Assembly (NCBI GenBank): GCA_012932295.1
Contig: JAAONU010000014.1
Coordinates: 33,201,977 to 33,265,976 of the forward strand
Length of the DNA: 64,000 nucleotides
Direction of reading: 5' to 3'
Origin: Cyclina sinensis
Lineage: Eukaryota; Mollusca; Bivalvia; Venerida; Veneridae
Shown here: positions 14,008-27,058 of the stretch, piece by piece
Layout: each line of letters starts with the position of its first letter
Numbering within the stretch: position 1 is the stretch's first letter
Program-made: the position numbers and the translations under genes
Notes under the pieces: model-generated
What the model saw: only the letters and a program-made list of their open reading frames with translations
Database searches by the model: none
Told to the model about the DNA's origin: nothing

Positions 14008-17000
14008 TTACAGTTTTGCATCCTCAATAATTTTCTGGATAGTATCGTGTCCAAGAAACATACATTCAGAGTCAACCAAACCGCTTGGCACAGCACCAAT
14101 AGTTACGATTCCTTGCGTCGACCTCTCTCTAGTGTCATTGGCCGCAGTTTCATTGATTTCTGGTGCTTCTTTAAACACTGGGCTTGTCTTCGGGACTTTC
14201 GTAGTACTGTACTCAGGCTCTCGCTTGGCTTTCACATCGTTCACTTTATTTGGCGTATCTCCAACTTTACGGTCTGCCGACCTTGATCTTGACCTCGAAC
14301 TTTTCGGTGACCTTGGTGGCAGTGGAGGTTTTCTTGTTAAACTGCGTGATTCTCTTTGTGCTAACAATTTCCTGGACGTTGTTTCATCTTGCCTAGCAAT
14401 ATTACCTTTTACTGTCGTGCTTTCAGATTTGCTATGCACGCTTCTGGCAGTCACAGATTCAATGTTTCCGAAATTTTCGTTATCCTTTGTTATGTTTTTA
14501 CTCGTCCCAAATTCTGCATTTGAAGACAAGCATCCTCTAGTGTTTTCATGCAAAAAAGCTGACTGTTTTATTTCAGCATATGTCTTATCGTATGCACTTC
14601 TAGCACTTTGAATCGGCGATCTTGATCTTGATCTTTCCCTAGAACGAGGCCTCGCATTTGACTTAGAATGTAACGCATTCAGATAATCAGGGCTACTTGA
14701 TCGTACATTAGATGACGAATATCTGGCATCTGACCTGATCAAACTATCGTTGACGCGGGATGTTGTGGACTTATGTTCATCATAATCACGGCCATTCGCA
14801 CACAAGGAAAGTTTATTAGTTCCATCTGCAAACGCGTTCCTTTTGTCGTCAAAATAATGACTCATTGCAGTTTTTCTTACTGCGTTGTTTCGCATTTCCT
14901 TTAAAGACGTTGTGAGCGTTGAAGCCCTTGGATACAGCTTGCTTCTTGTCATAGGCGCAGATGAAGGTCGATATTGAGAACTACTAGTTTTGAAACTCTG
15001 AGCTCTACGGTGTATCGGAACTAACATTGAAGGGCTATGACCTGTAACATGCGAATAAGAGGATCGATTATTTCCAGACCATGATATCGTGTCTCTTGAA
15101 CAAGGGGACGAAGTTCGAAAGCTTCTTACTGCAGATGTTGAGAAATTTCCATTTAACCTGGCCGTACTAGCAGATTCGTATCTGGCTGCGCTTAATCTGC
15201 TGGAGCTGATGTCGGTCTGACAACTTTTGTATGGGTCCAGTGCCCTCGTTAAACTAGAAAAGTTAGATGATGTAGACGGCCGTGTCGGTAAAGAATTCGG
15301 AAGAGGTCCTAAGTTTAGTCCTTTGACAAAGGCGTTCTTTGTTATGCTCTCTTTTACTTGAGATGAAGGAAGCCGATGTTTTGTTGCATCTGATGTCGGG
15401 ATTAAGTTTGTCTTGATCTTGGGACTTGTGGGTTTAGGTGAACAGTAGGCTTTGTTTGAGGCTGTTCTTACCAGAGACTCTGGGTTGAAGCTGTATGTTT
15501 CGATTTGCGTAAATCCTAACGTATCCTTCTCCGGTTTACGAGATCTATTCTCTTCCAGTAATTTCTGATCATCGATGGATTTTGAATTAAAAACTGATGA
15601 CTGTCTTCCCTCATTTATTTTTTGACCATACTTTCTTATTTGCTCGCTATTTCCTTTATGTGTTAGTACATTTGGCCTACCTTTAACTGTCTCAATATCA
15701 CCTGCTAGTTTCATGGTCTTTTCGAACGCCCTGTCAACCATAGTCTTGGCTGTCTTGGGACCTTCTACAGATGGTTTTAAAACAGCCTCTAGTTTTGACA
15801 ACAAGCCTTCTTCTCTTAGCACTGATTCAAATTTCTCTCTGTCGTAAGCTTCGCTTTCGAGGAAAGTTCTTGCACTTCTTTCACTCACTCGTTGCGAGCT
15901 CAGGCACATTTGGTTTTGGTTCTGTGTTATAAGTGGGGACTGGAGAACCAGCTTGTGGTGACGGCGCATTTCCATCGTAAACCAAAACTGGTTCAGAAAT
16001 TGGTGTCGGGGGTGGTTCATCATCCGAAACTGAAACAGAGGAACTTGAACTAGAACTAGGATTAAATAGTTGTAAATGACGGACAAACTCATTCCAGTTT
16101 CCATCATTTAAGCTCTTTTTGTCTTCACTACTTCCAGTGTCATGTTTTGGATTTTGCGTTTTATGGATTTCCATATTTCTAATAATCTGCGAGCCATCTG
16201 GAATATTAGAGGCCGCGGGTTCTGGGACCTGTGTTCCAATAGATCGAGACCCAGATTCGTCAAAACTGTCATTAGGTGAGTCCTTTTCAAAGTTCTCAAA
16301 CTCAGTTTGTATCAGTATTGATCGAAATCGTTGTTCATTCAGATCTTCAGGATCAGCTGTTTGAACTTCTCCAGATTTATTCTTACTGTTAAATGGTACA
16401 GGACTTGTTTCCACATTCTGAACGATTTTCTTCCCTTTTGGTTTAGCTTTAGCCAGAACGGATTTTGTTTTACTTTCTCGACTGGAATCGTTTAAGCCAA
16501 GTTCTATATTTTGAATAATTTTGTTACCGTCTGGGATGTCGGTTGTTGTATTTAAACTAGAATTTTGAGAAATCAATTCCATATTCTTTATTATTTCATT
16601 TCCATCCGGAATATTTCGATTTGAAAATGGCGTTTCCGGTGACGCTGATTTGGACTAGAAGCATCTGAACCTGATGTCTGGGAAGCGACGGATTTACACT
16701 TAGTGCCACTTTCATCACCATTTAACTCCATATTTCGTATAATTGCGTTACCATCTGGTACCTTCTGTTTTACTCTCTCTGGAGAATGAGACCTCGCACT
16801 AAAGTTAAGGTCCATATTTTGGATTATCCTGTTTCCAACTTGTTCTACATTTGCTGTCATTTTCCTACCAGTGTGAACTTTACACTCCGGTAACTTGGAT
16901 TCCGATACCTTGGTACCGACTTCCTTTGGCTTTTTACGATCTATGTCAATGTCTATAATTATACGTTCATGTTCTGGGACCTTCTTTGACTTTACATCGG

Positions 17001-17501
17001 CGTTTTGTGTACTCCCACAGGAAAACTGTGTCTTATCTGCCCTTGGTGGCTGCCGGATACTTTTTGTTTTTTCTTCCCGTCCCCGTGGTGTATCGAAATC
17101 TAGAGATGGGGTTTCTTCAGCACGATTGTATCTTGGTGTAGATGTTTTAATTTCATAAGCATCTGGCTGGTCTGATTGTGTAAAGTTTTCAGTAAACTGC
17201 AGTTTCAATCCACCATATTTTTCTTCACTTGCTGCTTTACTTTTGTCACAATTTTCTGTTTGGACATTCTTATTTACATGAATTTTTGCATACATTACTT
17301 CTTCTTCCCTCTCTTTGTCCAAAAACCTTACGTTTCTGAGACTTGATGGTGAGCCTTGTTTAGGACTCGGAACTTTTCCCCTGAGGATAGACTTAGTTGG
17401 TGGTGACGCGCATCCAGTGGATACATTTGATGCCATTCTTGCTATTAGTTCGTTCTCACTAAGTCCACTTTCGGGTTTGACTACTCTCGAAACACCTGTA
17501 T
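14008..17501 (-). CDS. large 3' exon of an uncharacterised disordered Ser/Arg-rich protein with PDGNxIIxNMEL repeats; two frame breaks
   Basis: I do not recognise this gene. The coding segment runs about 1160 codons and ends at TAA 14008-14010. It does not start at the in-frame ATG 17436: the frame stays open upstream to a good 3' splice site (TTTTCTTACCCCTAGATACAG, exon from 17501 or 17495), so upstream exons exist but were not found. The protein is almost wholly low-complexity and hydrophilic. At least six copies of a PDGNxIIxNMEL-like motif lie between 16833 and 16160. The middle has a more ordered, charged stretch (about 15890-15690, with REKFESVLREEGLLSKLEAVL). The C-terminal part has SR clusters (RSRERSRSRSP; SSRSRSRSADRK) and RKPPLPPRSP, which fits both orientations of SH3 ligand. 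The last residues, ECMFLGHDTIQKIIEDAKL, look ordered. The frame changes near 16650-16665 and changes back near 15881-15905. The shifts offset each other, as expected for two one-base errors or for indels. A scaffold or cytoskeletal/RNA-associated role would be a guess. Confidence 0.72.
16160..16833 (-). repeat. coding repeats: six degenerate PDGNxIIxNMEL motifs
   Basis: Copies by approximate position: NRIIQNMDLN (16833-16801), PDGNAIIRNMELNG (16760-16718), PDGNEIIKNMEL (16612-16574, read in the shifted frame), PDGNKIIQNIEL (16537-16500), KKIVQNVE (16437-16408) and PDGSQIIRNMEI (16201-16160). They are separated by 25-75 variable polar residues. Conserved motifs in variable disordered linkers usually mark short binding sites for a repeated partner. 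I know of no named motif that fits. Confidence 0.8.
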
Positions 17502-20500
17502 CTAGGGGTAAGAAAACTACTGTGTGGCAGATTTACTTTCCCAAATGTAGATAATCTTCCTCTACCAACACATAACAAATTATTCACTTCCATTTTTATT
17601 TGTCATTATTTGATCATTTTCTCAAAAAACTTTTCAAAAGCTTTTAAAATTATATTCAACGAAAAGTTATGTGAAGTATCCAAGGCACACAATGCAACTA
17701 TCTGATTAATAAAAGAACAATTATTAATTCAGTTTTTGCCAAAATAATTTAGCCTATCATATAATTCGTATTAACCGCAGGTGCCCGATCTGTTTGATTT
17801 AAGACACTAAAATACAGAAGACTAATTTTTATCACGGTTGTGTTATTTGGATTTTAGTATGGATATGTTAAATTGTACCCTGGCAATTTTGGCGAGTGTC
17901 CGAACGTCGTTTATTGCCAACGAATGTTCTTTTTGTTATTCCAACAAAGCCATTGTTCCCAAATATTTATGGTAGGATTGGAATAGTTGAAAAATAGATA
18001 CTGAGATAATTTGAACATTTTTTTTTTCAAATATCCAGTTAGCGCCTTTGCAAATAGGTGTAGTTTTGTGCAGTATTATATGATTACACCTTATATTTAA
18101 AACTGTAAATATTAGGAGATCCGTCCTATTTAACCATAAGTACAAACATGTTTATTTTAAATGATTGTGACGACACTAATGTTAATGATAGTCGTGGTGA
18201 TGATGCTGTTAAAAGCTTGTAAAATAGTATTAAAATTTACACTGGATATATATCGAACTTATTTAAGACAATTTTTCATAACAGTTTTAAACGAATAGCA
18301 TGTAAAAATGATTAACTGCCAAATGTGTAGTAAGGCTTTATAACAAAACCTAGTTCTCTCCTTCAACTTTAGTATTTTTTCTTTACTTTTTTCATGACCA
18401 ATGAATGTTCAAAATCAACGATATTTTACAAGAAAGAAAATTTCACCTAAATATTTGGAATAAAGGTAAATTTAATTTCAAAACTAACAAAGAATCAATA
18501 CGTGCAATTTTCATTAAATGTCCTGCTTTATTAAAAGTTATTTTTGTAACAAAAGCTGGTATCTACCTATCTGCCAATAACTTACCAATACACTATCATC
18601 AGTAAGTTGGAAATTACTCGTCTTATATTTCAGACTGACTATGCACATTTTTCAAAGTGTGTTTTAATTAATGTAGCTTTATGTTTAAACCTGTCTAAAA
18701 ACTAAATCAGTGTATCGGGTATGTTTTCGGCCTCCGCACAATAACATGTTTAGAAATCTTTAATTAATGAATTAATATGAGATTTCAATCTAGATTTTTT
18801 TTTGGTATATGATATGCAAATGAAGTATACCTCCTCAATTTACTATCAATTATATTTTAATATATGGGCATTATTGAGAACCTGTATAATACAGGGTCTT
18901 TAAGAATTTTTTTCATCTATGATATGTTATATAATATTGGAAGTTAATGCAACGGCCCACCTGTGAGTTAGATTTATAATCTGAAATCAGAAAGTTTAGT
19001 TTTGTTTTCTGATTGTTTAAAGGCGGGGTTTTAACATCGTATGTTTTGTTAGGTCAAAGGCCCTTTAAAAAGTATTGTTTCAGTTGTGGTTTATAGTACC
19101 ATAATAGACTCCCTATTAAGTACGAAATTCCCAAATGCCTGAGCAACGCAGAAGCGAAATTTTATCTACAATGCTACAATGTTGTCCTGTAGTTTCAAGG
19201 AATGATGGCTAGCAACACTTACTAACCACATACATCTGAGAAATATCAGGGTAGGAAGAGCAAGGAAAACGCGTTGCTATTAAGACAATATGGACACCAA
19301 AAAAATAGAAAAAAGAAAACAGAAGATGGTGTCACAAAACGACTGAGGATAGGTTAAACACTTTCAATATAACGTTAATATAATGTTATCAACAAACTAT
19401 AACTGAAGTACTCAATATTTGAACAATTTAATATTCCTACGTTTCATATCGGAAAATTAATATTAACAAATAAACTATTGCATATAACCAGGGAAACAGT
19501 AGATATCGACAGTATGTTCCTTGTATATAACACCGGATAGAATAATACATTGTGATATGAACAACTAATATCAATCTGAAAAATTACTTTAAAAAACACG
19601 TGCCCTTATATTATTTTTGAGATAACAGTTTTGACTATTTTCATTAGAAAATCTCGTGATGTCCTCCTGAATAAAATAGATATATTAACAAAATATAACT
19701 ACGCAGCAAGTTCAAAAGAGTACACATTAAAATGTAATCAATATTTTAAACAAAGCCAGTGCTTGAAAAATCACTTAATATATAGAGATATCCTTTCTAA
19801 TTAATAAGGAGTTTATAATCTTTTAAAGGCTAACTTTCATAGGTTTTGTTAAAGTTATCAAAACAGTGTCTGTCTTTCTTAAAATATCATTAGGAAAACA
19901 TAAATCATTATATGATACCATGTTCATTATATTAATATACAAGTTGGCATATTATCAACATTTCTCTTCATTGCAAAGATATAGAACTAAAGATATATAT
20001 TGAATGAACACAAATATTCGAGTGGTAAAATGCATTTAATCGGGCGGATCAAAATATGTATTGTCAACGGTAAATAAAACTATTTAATGAGAAGCAAAAT
20101 AAATATATTCTGTCAAATTAGCAAAAAAAAAAATCACTAAAAGACAAGAAAGAAAATGATAAAAAAGTACATCGTAACACTGTCGCTGTTTGAGCTTATA
20201 GAAATCGCTGAAGTAGCTTAAATATTAGTGTCCGCCTATATAATATATTTTTCTAACTTTATTAACGAGCTTAGGTTCAAACGTGTTACTTGCATACAAC
20301 ATTGGAAGGGACTGCTGCTGTAAATATGTGAAGACCTTGAACTTGAAAAGTTTATTGTCTTAAAGAATCATTAGAAATCAAATAAAAATGTAAAGGCCAT
20401 GACGTAAAGGTAGAGCGCTGGACCAGTTACCCAATAAAAACGTTCTAATAAACGGAAAAAAAGGGAAATAATCTGAATCATACTCCTGGATTTAATATGA

Positions 20501-21579
20501 ATAAGAATTTCAGGAAGCAATCGTGGAACATAGTTAGAAAAGGGTGAATAAACTAGTAATTAAAATTAAGTTTACATTAACTTGTTTAAATTTTAAGAAA
20601 CCAAAGAGGTTACACCAGATGACTTGTGAAAGTGTTTTCTTTTAACGCAGTAGAGAACATGTATATTCTTCAAATATAAAAAAAACTAATGCAAACATAT
20701 TTGACCATTTCATCAAAACTATTATGATGGATAACTCGAACTAAGACGTTTCTTTTTCGAATTTCATGGGTGAATATTTATATATTCATAAAACAGAACT
20801 AAAGCGTATACTTGTGTAGCAATTTTAAGTAAGCCACTGAAATCCGCAAAAAATGTGTCTATATCAGAAACTGATGCAAGAGTCATAATTCTACCTGCAA
20901 TTAAGGCTTGTACATCAACACTGTATGTGGACATATGTTGTAAATACATCATGTGACAGGAACGTTAACAAGGTAATTTAGTAAATTATTTTATTAGTCT
21001 ATTGAAATGACCATAGATAGAGTCACAGTTAAAAATAGATTTGAAATAATTATGCGTTTGTCAAGGACCGAATATAATATGACTATAGTACGCAATGACC
21101 TTTGACACTTTTATTGCAAACATTGTAACAATAATCAGTGAGTCAAAAAAGAAAAAAAAACCGGAAAACTTTCGTTTCGTCAGTCAACCAGTGTAACAGC
21201 TCACCAACACGGATCGCAGTCAGATTACCAATTTGAATGCCTATAAGTTAACAGACAAAATCATCAATCAACAATTCAAGAACGAGTACAAGAAAAAAAA
21301 ATGTTTTGATTAAAGCTTATAGAGCTTATAACATGAGAAAGAACATGTTCACATCCCAAACTTTAAATGGTTATTCATTCACATCATTGTCTCAGACCTA
21401 CATGTAAAGCAGATATAACGTAAACTGGGAAAAACCTACAAAAGAACTAACATCATGCCAATATTCCAAACCATCTTAGTAATAAAAAATAACGGCTAAT
21501 ATTAAAAATTTTCAGCAATATTTAACAAACAAACCACACATAGAGACACACGCACGCACGCATGCACACAAACAAAAAC
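17502..21579. other. non-genic / intronic AT-rich DNA
   Basis: Probably includes intron and 5' region of the disordered-protein gene, since its 3' exon starts at a splice acceptor at about 17501. I could not identify the preceding exon. Open frames here are short and have no recognised family. Confidence 0.45.
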
Positions 21580-22520
21580 AATAAGGGCTATTATGGCCCC
21601 CTTATTCGATCATCTGAGTCCCACTGCTCAAGGGCCATCCATGACTCTGGAAACCATTATGGGATCAGGTTGGTTCAGGAGAAGAAAGGAGATCCATTGT
21701 TTATAAATGTTTTCAGAAAGTTTAGCTGAAACTGAATCGAATGCGAGCATAACACTATGGCGTAAGATATAAAAATCTATTTCTAACCTTTGTGACCTTG
21801 ACTAAAGTGACCTCAAACCCGGCACAGTGGTAAAGGTACATGTACGTTACCTACATACCAAATATCTAAAATATCAGTCAATAAATGAAGGCTCCATTAT
21901 AAACAAGTAAAAAAATATTTTATATTAGACATAGTGCCCTTGACCTTGATCCCAGTGAATGTTGCAGGTTCACGGAAGGTGCCTATAAACCAAACATCTA
22001 AAATATATGTCAACAAATAAAGGCACCATGACAGAAAGTAGGAACATCTTTTTTTAGCCTCTGTAACCTTGACCGAAGTGACCTCAACCCCTACCCAAGG
22101 GTAGAGGTCCTTGCAAGTTACGTACATACCAAATATCTAAGATATTGGTCAACCAAAACATTATGGATTCAGAAAATAAGTTTAAAAATACATGTATAAG
22201 TTTATAAAACCCAAGTGACACCTTGGGCGGGCCCAATCTTGACCCAGGGACATTGGTTGAACAAACCTGGTAGAGGTCTCTTAGGCCACGTTGCTAACCA
22301 AATATCTAAACTCAAGACTATTAAAGTTTTTTTCCCTATTTAAGCCTACAAAATATGCCTAAATTGGCCCTTTAAGGGGCCATAAATTTTAAGCTTATGA
22401 CTGAATCTGGCCAGTTCAAGAAAGGAACCACGAATTATTGCTGGTCAATGTTTTGTATAACTTAAATTGAATTAAAATTTAAAAAATAAAACCATTACAA
22501 TGCAGACAAGGCAAAATATG
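21580..22520. repeat. diverged satellite-like monomers (~130-170 bp)
   Basis: The phrase CCAAATATCTAAA recurs at about 21858, 21992 (as CCAAACATCTAAA), 22128 and 22299. In the first three units it follows CTTGACC/AAGTGACCTCAA blocks and pairs with GTCAAC/AATAAA-type tails. The units are clearly related but eroded. Arrays of this kind sit inside nonautonomous Helitron-like (Pearl/Helentron) elements of bivalves; linking this field to that family is inference. Confidence 0.6.
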
Positions 22521-22742
22521 CCTGCTCGCCTCTATCGGGGCCAACGACTCCATAATGCCTGCTTGCCTCTATCGGGGCCAACGACTCCATAATGCCTGCT
22601 TGCCTCTATCGGGGCCAACGACTTCATAATGCCTGCTTGCCCCTATCGGGGCAAACGACTCCATAATGCCTGCTTGCCTCTATCGGGACCAACGACTCCA
22701 TAATGCCTGCTTGCCCCTATCGGGGCCAACGACTCCATAATG
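22521..22742. repeat. 37-bp tandem repeat, 6 copies
   Basis: Six 37-bp units begin CCTGCTTGCCTCTATCGGGG and end CGACTCCATAATG. There are scattered substitutions (CTCGCC in the first, GACTTC in the third, GGGACC in the fifth). The unit corresponds to one segment of the larger monomers that follow (TGCCCCTATCTGAGCCAATCAC...CCATAATG), so it is an internal amplification. Confidence 0.95.
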
Positions 22743-23180
22743 CATGATGGGATGAGGATGTTTCAAGAAAAAAATCGAGATCTACTGTGCAAGTTTGGTT
22801 GAAAATCAAATCAAAAATGGAACCTTTATCATGCAGACAAAGCAAACTATCCCTGTTTTGCCCCTATCTGAGCCAATCACACCATAATGCATGATGGGAT
22901 CGGACCACTGCAAGAAAAGGATCGAGATCTTCTGGTGATATATAAGTTCTGTGCAAGTTTGGTTCAAATTAAATAAATAATGAAACTTCTATTACGCACC
23001 AAGTCAAAATATGTCTGTGTTTTCTCCTATCAGGGCCCATAACTCCAAAATGCATGATGGGATCAGGTCATTTTATAAACAGAATCGAGATTTACTGTTG
23101 ATAGAAGTTCTGTGCAGGTTTGGTTCAAATCAAACCAAAATGAAACTTCTTTCATGCAGACGAAAGCACGCACATAACGA
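22743..23180. repeat. ~145-bp tandem monomers, about 3 copies
   Basis: Monomers start CATGATGGGAT at 22743, about 22889 and about 23053. Each has AATCGAGAT..ACTG, GTGCAAGTTTGGTT, ATGAAACTTCT..CATGCAGAC and CCTATC..GGCC blocks in the same order. The last copy fades out near 23180. Confidence 0.85.
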
Positions 23181-23999
23181 GAAAAAGTTTGAACAGCGCA
23201 TGATTTAAGCTTTGCTGAACACTGTGCTAGCTTTGAGCAGGATGGATTTAAACAGAAAATACGTTCAAAGTAAATCACTCAAGGGCTTGCTGGATATTCA
23301 TTCAAGCTCAAAATTTGCCTTATTTATTTAAATTTTGATCTAAGAGATCTCTCAATATTTAAATATGCTCCAAATGCGCATGTTTGGGCTGGCTCGACAC
23401 TCATTTTACCATGGAATTTAACTGGTCATACTTGAAAATCTTTATTGAACCTGGCTCGTCATTCGTCTCGAGTTAGAGACCAGTTCAAATTTTACAAACC
23501 TAAAACCCGTCATACTTTCGAACGGTATGCTATAGCATCTGAAAGTTGAATAAACGGATACTTCCGTGCCAAAATAATTATCCTTTACCGTATAACACTA
23601 CAATTCATTTAAATCACCGAGTAAATTCAGATTTCAAGGCCAGGTAATTCTTTAAATATTTAGATAACAAATTTCAATACTCACACTGGTATTCGCATTT
23701 TGATTCCGGAAGTTTTACCGGAAACATACCGCTCCGTTACGATAAAAGAATCAAACAAACGCCATCGTCCTACTAAAACAAAATCAAAATACGAGGTAAC
23801 TGGAGTTTACCGTAGTACCTTGGCATGCCTTCAAGAAAGAATAAACCGGACCATAGGAAAATTAAACAAGAAACAAAACATTCAAAGCTTAATGTGCTAA
23901 AAGAAACTGACGTAATCAGACACAGCAGCTAAATTTCATAAGATTTCGTTCCAAAAAAAGGAAAAAAAAAATGAAGTGATATCATTTTAAGTCATTTTC

Positions 24000-24275
24000 T
24001 TGCATCATTTCCGCCTTTTTTTCTCTTTCAGTTTTATCTCATTGTACGTTTTTCTCTTTCAGTTTTATCTCATTGTACCTTTTTCTCTTTCATTCCTTTC
24101 TTTTCATATTCAGTTCAATCCTTATTTCAAACATCATAAAATTTCTTCTTTCCTTCTCTGTTTTTCATATTCAATTCTTCTTTCCTTCTCTGTTCTTTAT
24201 GTCTCTATTTTTTATCATTTCTGTTTTCTAGTGTGTCTCCTTTTTTTCTTCTTCAATGCACTCCTTTTAAAACGA
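24000..24275. repeat. pyrimidine-rich low-complexity tract
   Basis: The plus strand is dominated by C and T for about 270 bp and includes a ~31-bp direct duplication (TTTTCTCTTTCAGTTTTATC ... CATTGTAC) and a CTTCTTTCCTTCTCTG duplication. The 126-codon open frame across it is F/L/S-rich because of this bias and is not a gene call. Confidence 0.8.
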
Positions 24276-24854
24276 GTTCATGGCATAATTTCGTCAACAA
24301 AAAGTAAAAATAAAATAATAAAAAAAATAATGACACGTTCAGTTTTACGTCAGACGGAAGTAATGCGTATTGGAATGTGATAATCCTACAAAATTGAAGG
24401 ACCCTATTCAATTATATGTACATTGCATTCCCTGGGATATATCAAACCGATAGAAACATTCTGACAAAAGGTGATAGTACAAGGTTATATAACTAACACT
24501 TGATAACGGAACTGTAACTTAAGGTACTTAAGTGCGTTCAATAATATTACAGAGATACGTCGGCGTTCCGACAGATAGCAGACCGCTCAAACTAGCTTAC
24601 TTATCGGGGAAGAATCGATATAAGATCTGGTAAATTAAGACCAGTAACTTATTACGATTTCAACAACTCAATTACACAGACAAGAAAAAAAAATCGATAA
24701 ATGCTTCGATGGTGACTACTATGAATAGGTTATTAAAATGATATGAAAATCAAGTAATTAGGAATACCAAATGGATATAAGATTAATACATTTAAAAAGG
24801 ACTGATTAAATCTTTCTGAAATAAAAACGAAAAAAAAACCCCGCAGAATAATGG

Positions 24855-24915
24855 ATATCATTATCAACATCATCACCACCATTATCATCATCACCATCAT
24901 CACCATCAGCAACAT
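24855..24915. repeat. (ATC/CAC) trinucleotide microsatellite
   Basis: Imperfect CAT/CAC/ATC run (ATCATCACCACCATTATCAT and following). The minus-strand open frame reads as Met/Val runs and is an artefact of the repeat. Confidence 0.9.
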
Positions 24916-24999
24916 TAAGATCACTATCATCAGAAAAGCACTGTCCTTTGTATATGGGAAGACAGGCATAAGTGAAAACTATTGTTCCTAAATTTTGAC

Positions 25000-27058
25000 A
25001 TTTTTAAAACATAGTGAGGAATGAAACTCGGATAAACAAAGAAGAGACATAATAACTTCCTAAAGAATATTTACTGCCTGTTTTTAGGATTTAATGTTTA
25101 CTATATATTAAATAAAATAGGCTAATTTATTTAGATTTAACCCGGAAACCCGAAAAGTTAATACGATTTGTACAGCAAAGTACACGCGGCTTTTGACTCT
25201 TGGACCATAAGAGGTTTGCAGAAAAAGCACAATGTGATTTGAGCAGATTTTATTTTGTAATTTTAATCAGCGGTTGAATATGAAAATAGATTATTGAGAT
25301 GGTTTAGTTGATCCAATAAATAATATACCTATGGCGAGATTGATCAAAATGAAATATATAAAAGCATCGTACCTAGTAAACTGCTTCAAAGGAATGAACC
25401 GTTAGAAAAGTATACCGCGACGGTAACGATAAAAGATTTACATAAATAAATCAGTGCCACGTGCGCGCTTTTGTGTTTAATTAAAGCGTCTCCATGAATG
25501 AGATGTTTGATCTGCAGGTAAAAACTTTTCAGCATCAAACCGGAGCAATTTGATTTAAAATCGGCCCCATTTTCTATTTAAAGTCGTAATGATATGTATA
25601 TTTATCATAAAAATATATAAATATTATACGTTGACACGTGCGAGGAATAATTTTGCAGAGTTTGAATGATTCAAAATTAATCCACCATTTGATCCAACAT
25701 GCGTACATATTAGTTCGAAAGAAGAAAGAATTTCAATTTGATTTGAAATCTCTAATCAAGCAATGATTTTCTAACAGGTGTTTTTTTTCAATCAAACTTG
25801 TAAAAAGTACTACACAGGTTAAAATATGCATGACTTAATTTTGCAACTTCATTGCGATATTTTCCTCTCATTTTTTTTTGCAATGCCGTATATAGGGCCT
25901 ATAAATTACTACGTCCCAGCAAACAGACAGAAGAATAGCATCATAGTCTTCTAATCTGTTCGACTTCATAGAAAAAAGCAAAGTTTGCTTGTTTCTAGAA
26001 ATACAAGTATAGAAATACAGTTAAATTTAATACTTTACCAGCCAACAACATGACGCCCTCAAATAATGTTTTAATATATTATAGACTACAACTTCAAGGT
26101 CACGACCTTCTAAACATGTTCGCCTTCAAAAATGGTCTCGGGACATTTTTAACAAGGTAAGACGAATGTTAGTCACCTGGTTTGAATTATCACTCAGTTC
26201 ATAGTGGCACTGCTTGAAAAATAGTATGAGATGGATATGTACTAGAGTTAATGGAATTTTCTGATGAACTATTATCGTCACGTCTTTACTAAATCAATCA
26301 ACTGGACTTTATCCATCTGCCTTTTATACCTTTTTTATACTCAAAGACAACAAAAAACGATTTTTGCTAACCGAAAGTGATCAACAACATACAATAATAA
26401 TGATAATGAATAAAAATGATAAATAAAAACATATAAAAATAATAACATATAAAAAGAAAAACAGGTGCTGACGAATAAAATTTTCCTAATGCTTGTGGAT
26501 GTTGGCAAAATTTATATCAAACAAAAACTTTCGACGGTATCATGACTCATAAACTTTACATCAATCAGTAGTTTAAACAGGGTTTGTTTCACTTTTGAAG
26601 TCCTTTGTTGATCGATCACTGTTGATTGATAGCCTAGGCATCACGGATATGTCATTTAAGTGAAAATCACGTCTTTAAATCGGTATTTATGTTAACAAAG
26701 ATATTTTTCGTTAGTTCATTTTTCTGTATTTGAGCGCGTTCATCAAATCAAAATTTGTATAGTATATATTCTATTTGCTTTATAAACCCATTTATTTTTG
26801 TGAGATTTTAAAAATAATTCTTGTCATATCTTGAAAAACTCATGGTAAAATTGTCTAATGTAATGTTGTTTACATTTTGTCATAAGATACGTTTCTTAAA
26901 AAACTAAATTCACAGAAAGAAAAATCTATTATTGGTATAATACCTTAAGACTGATTTATCATTACTTTTTGATAGCTCTTACAAGAAAAACTTTACTGTT
27001 TTTGCAACTGCAATTCAACCTATCCTTCAAATTTGCAGACTAGCACCAGCAGTGATTT
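25000..27058. other. non-genic AT-rich DNA
   Basis: No gene supported on either strand. Only short A/T runs and AATAA/ATAAAAAT-rich low complexity around 26380-26460. Confidence 0.5.

Noticed and set aside
13856..14611. 251-codon plus-strand open frame
   Set aside because: It runs antisense to the disordered-protein exon and has no independent support. The minus strand carries the repeated motifs and SR clusters.
22521..22742. Six regular 37-bp repeats resembling a CRISPR array
   Set aside because: Units are contiguous with no unique spacers, the setting is a eukaryotic genome and the unit derives from a larger satellite monomer.
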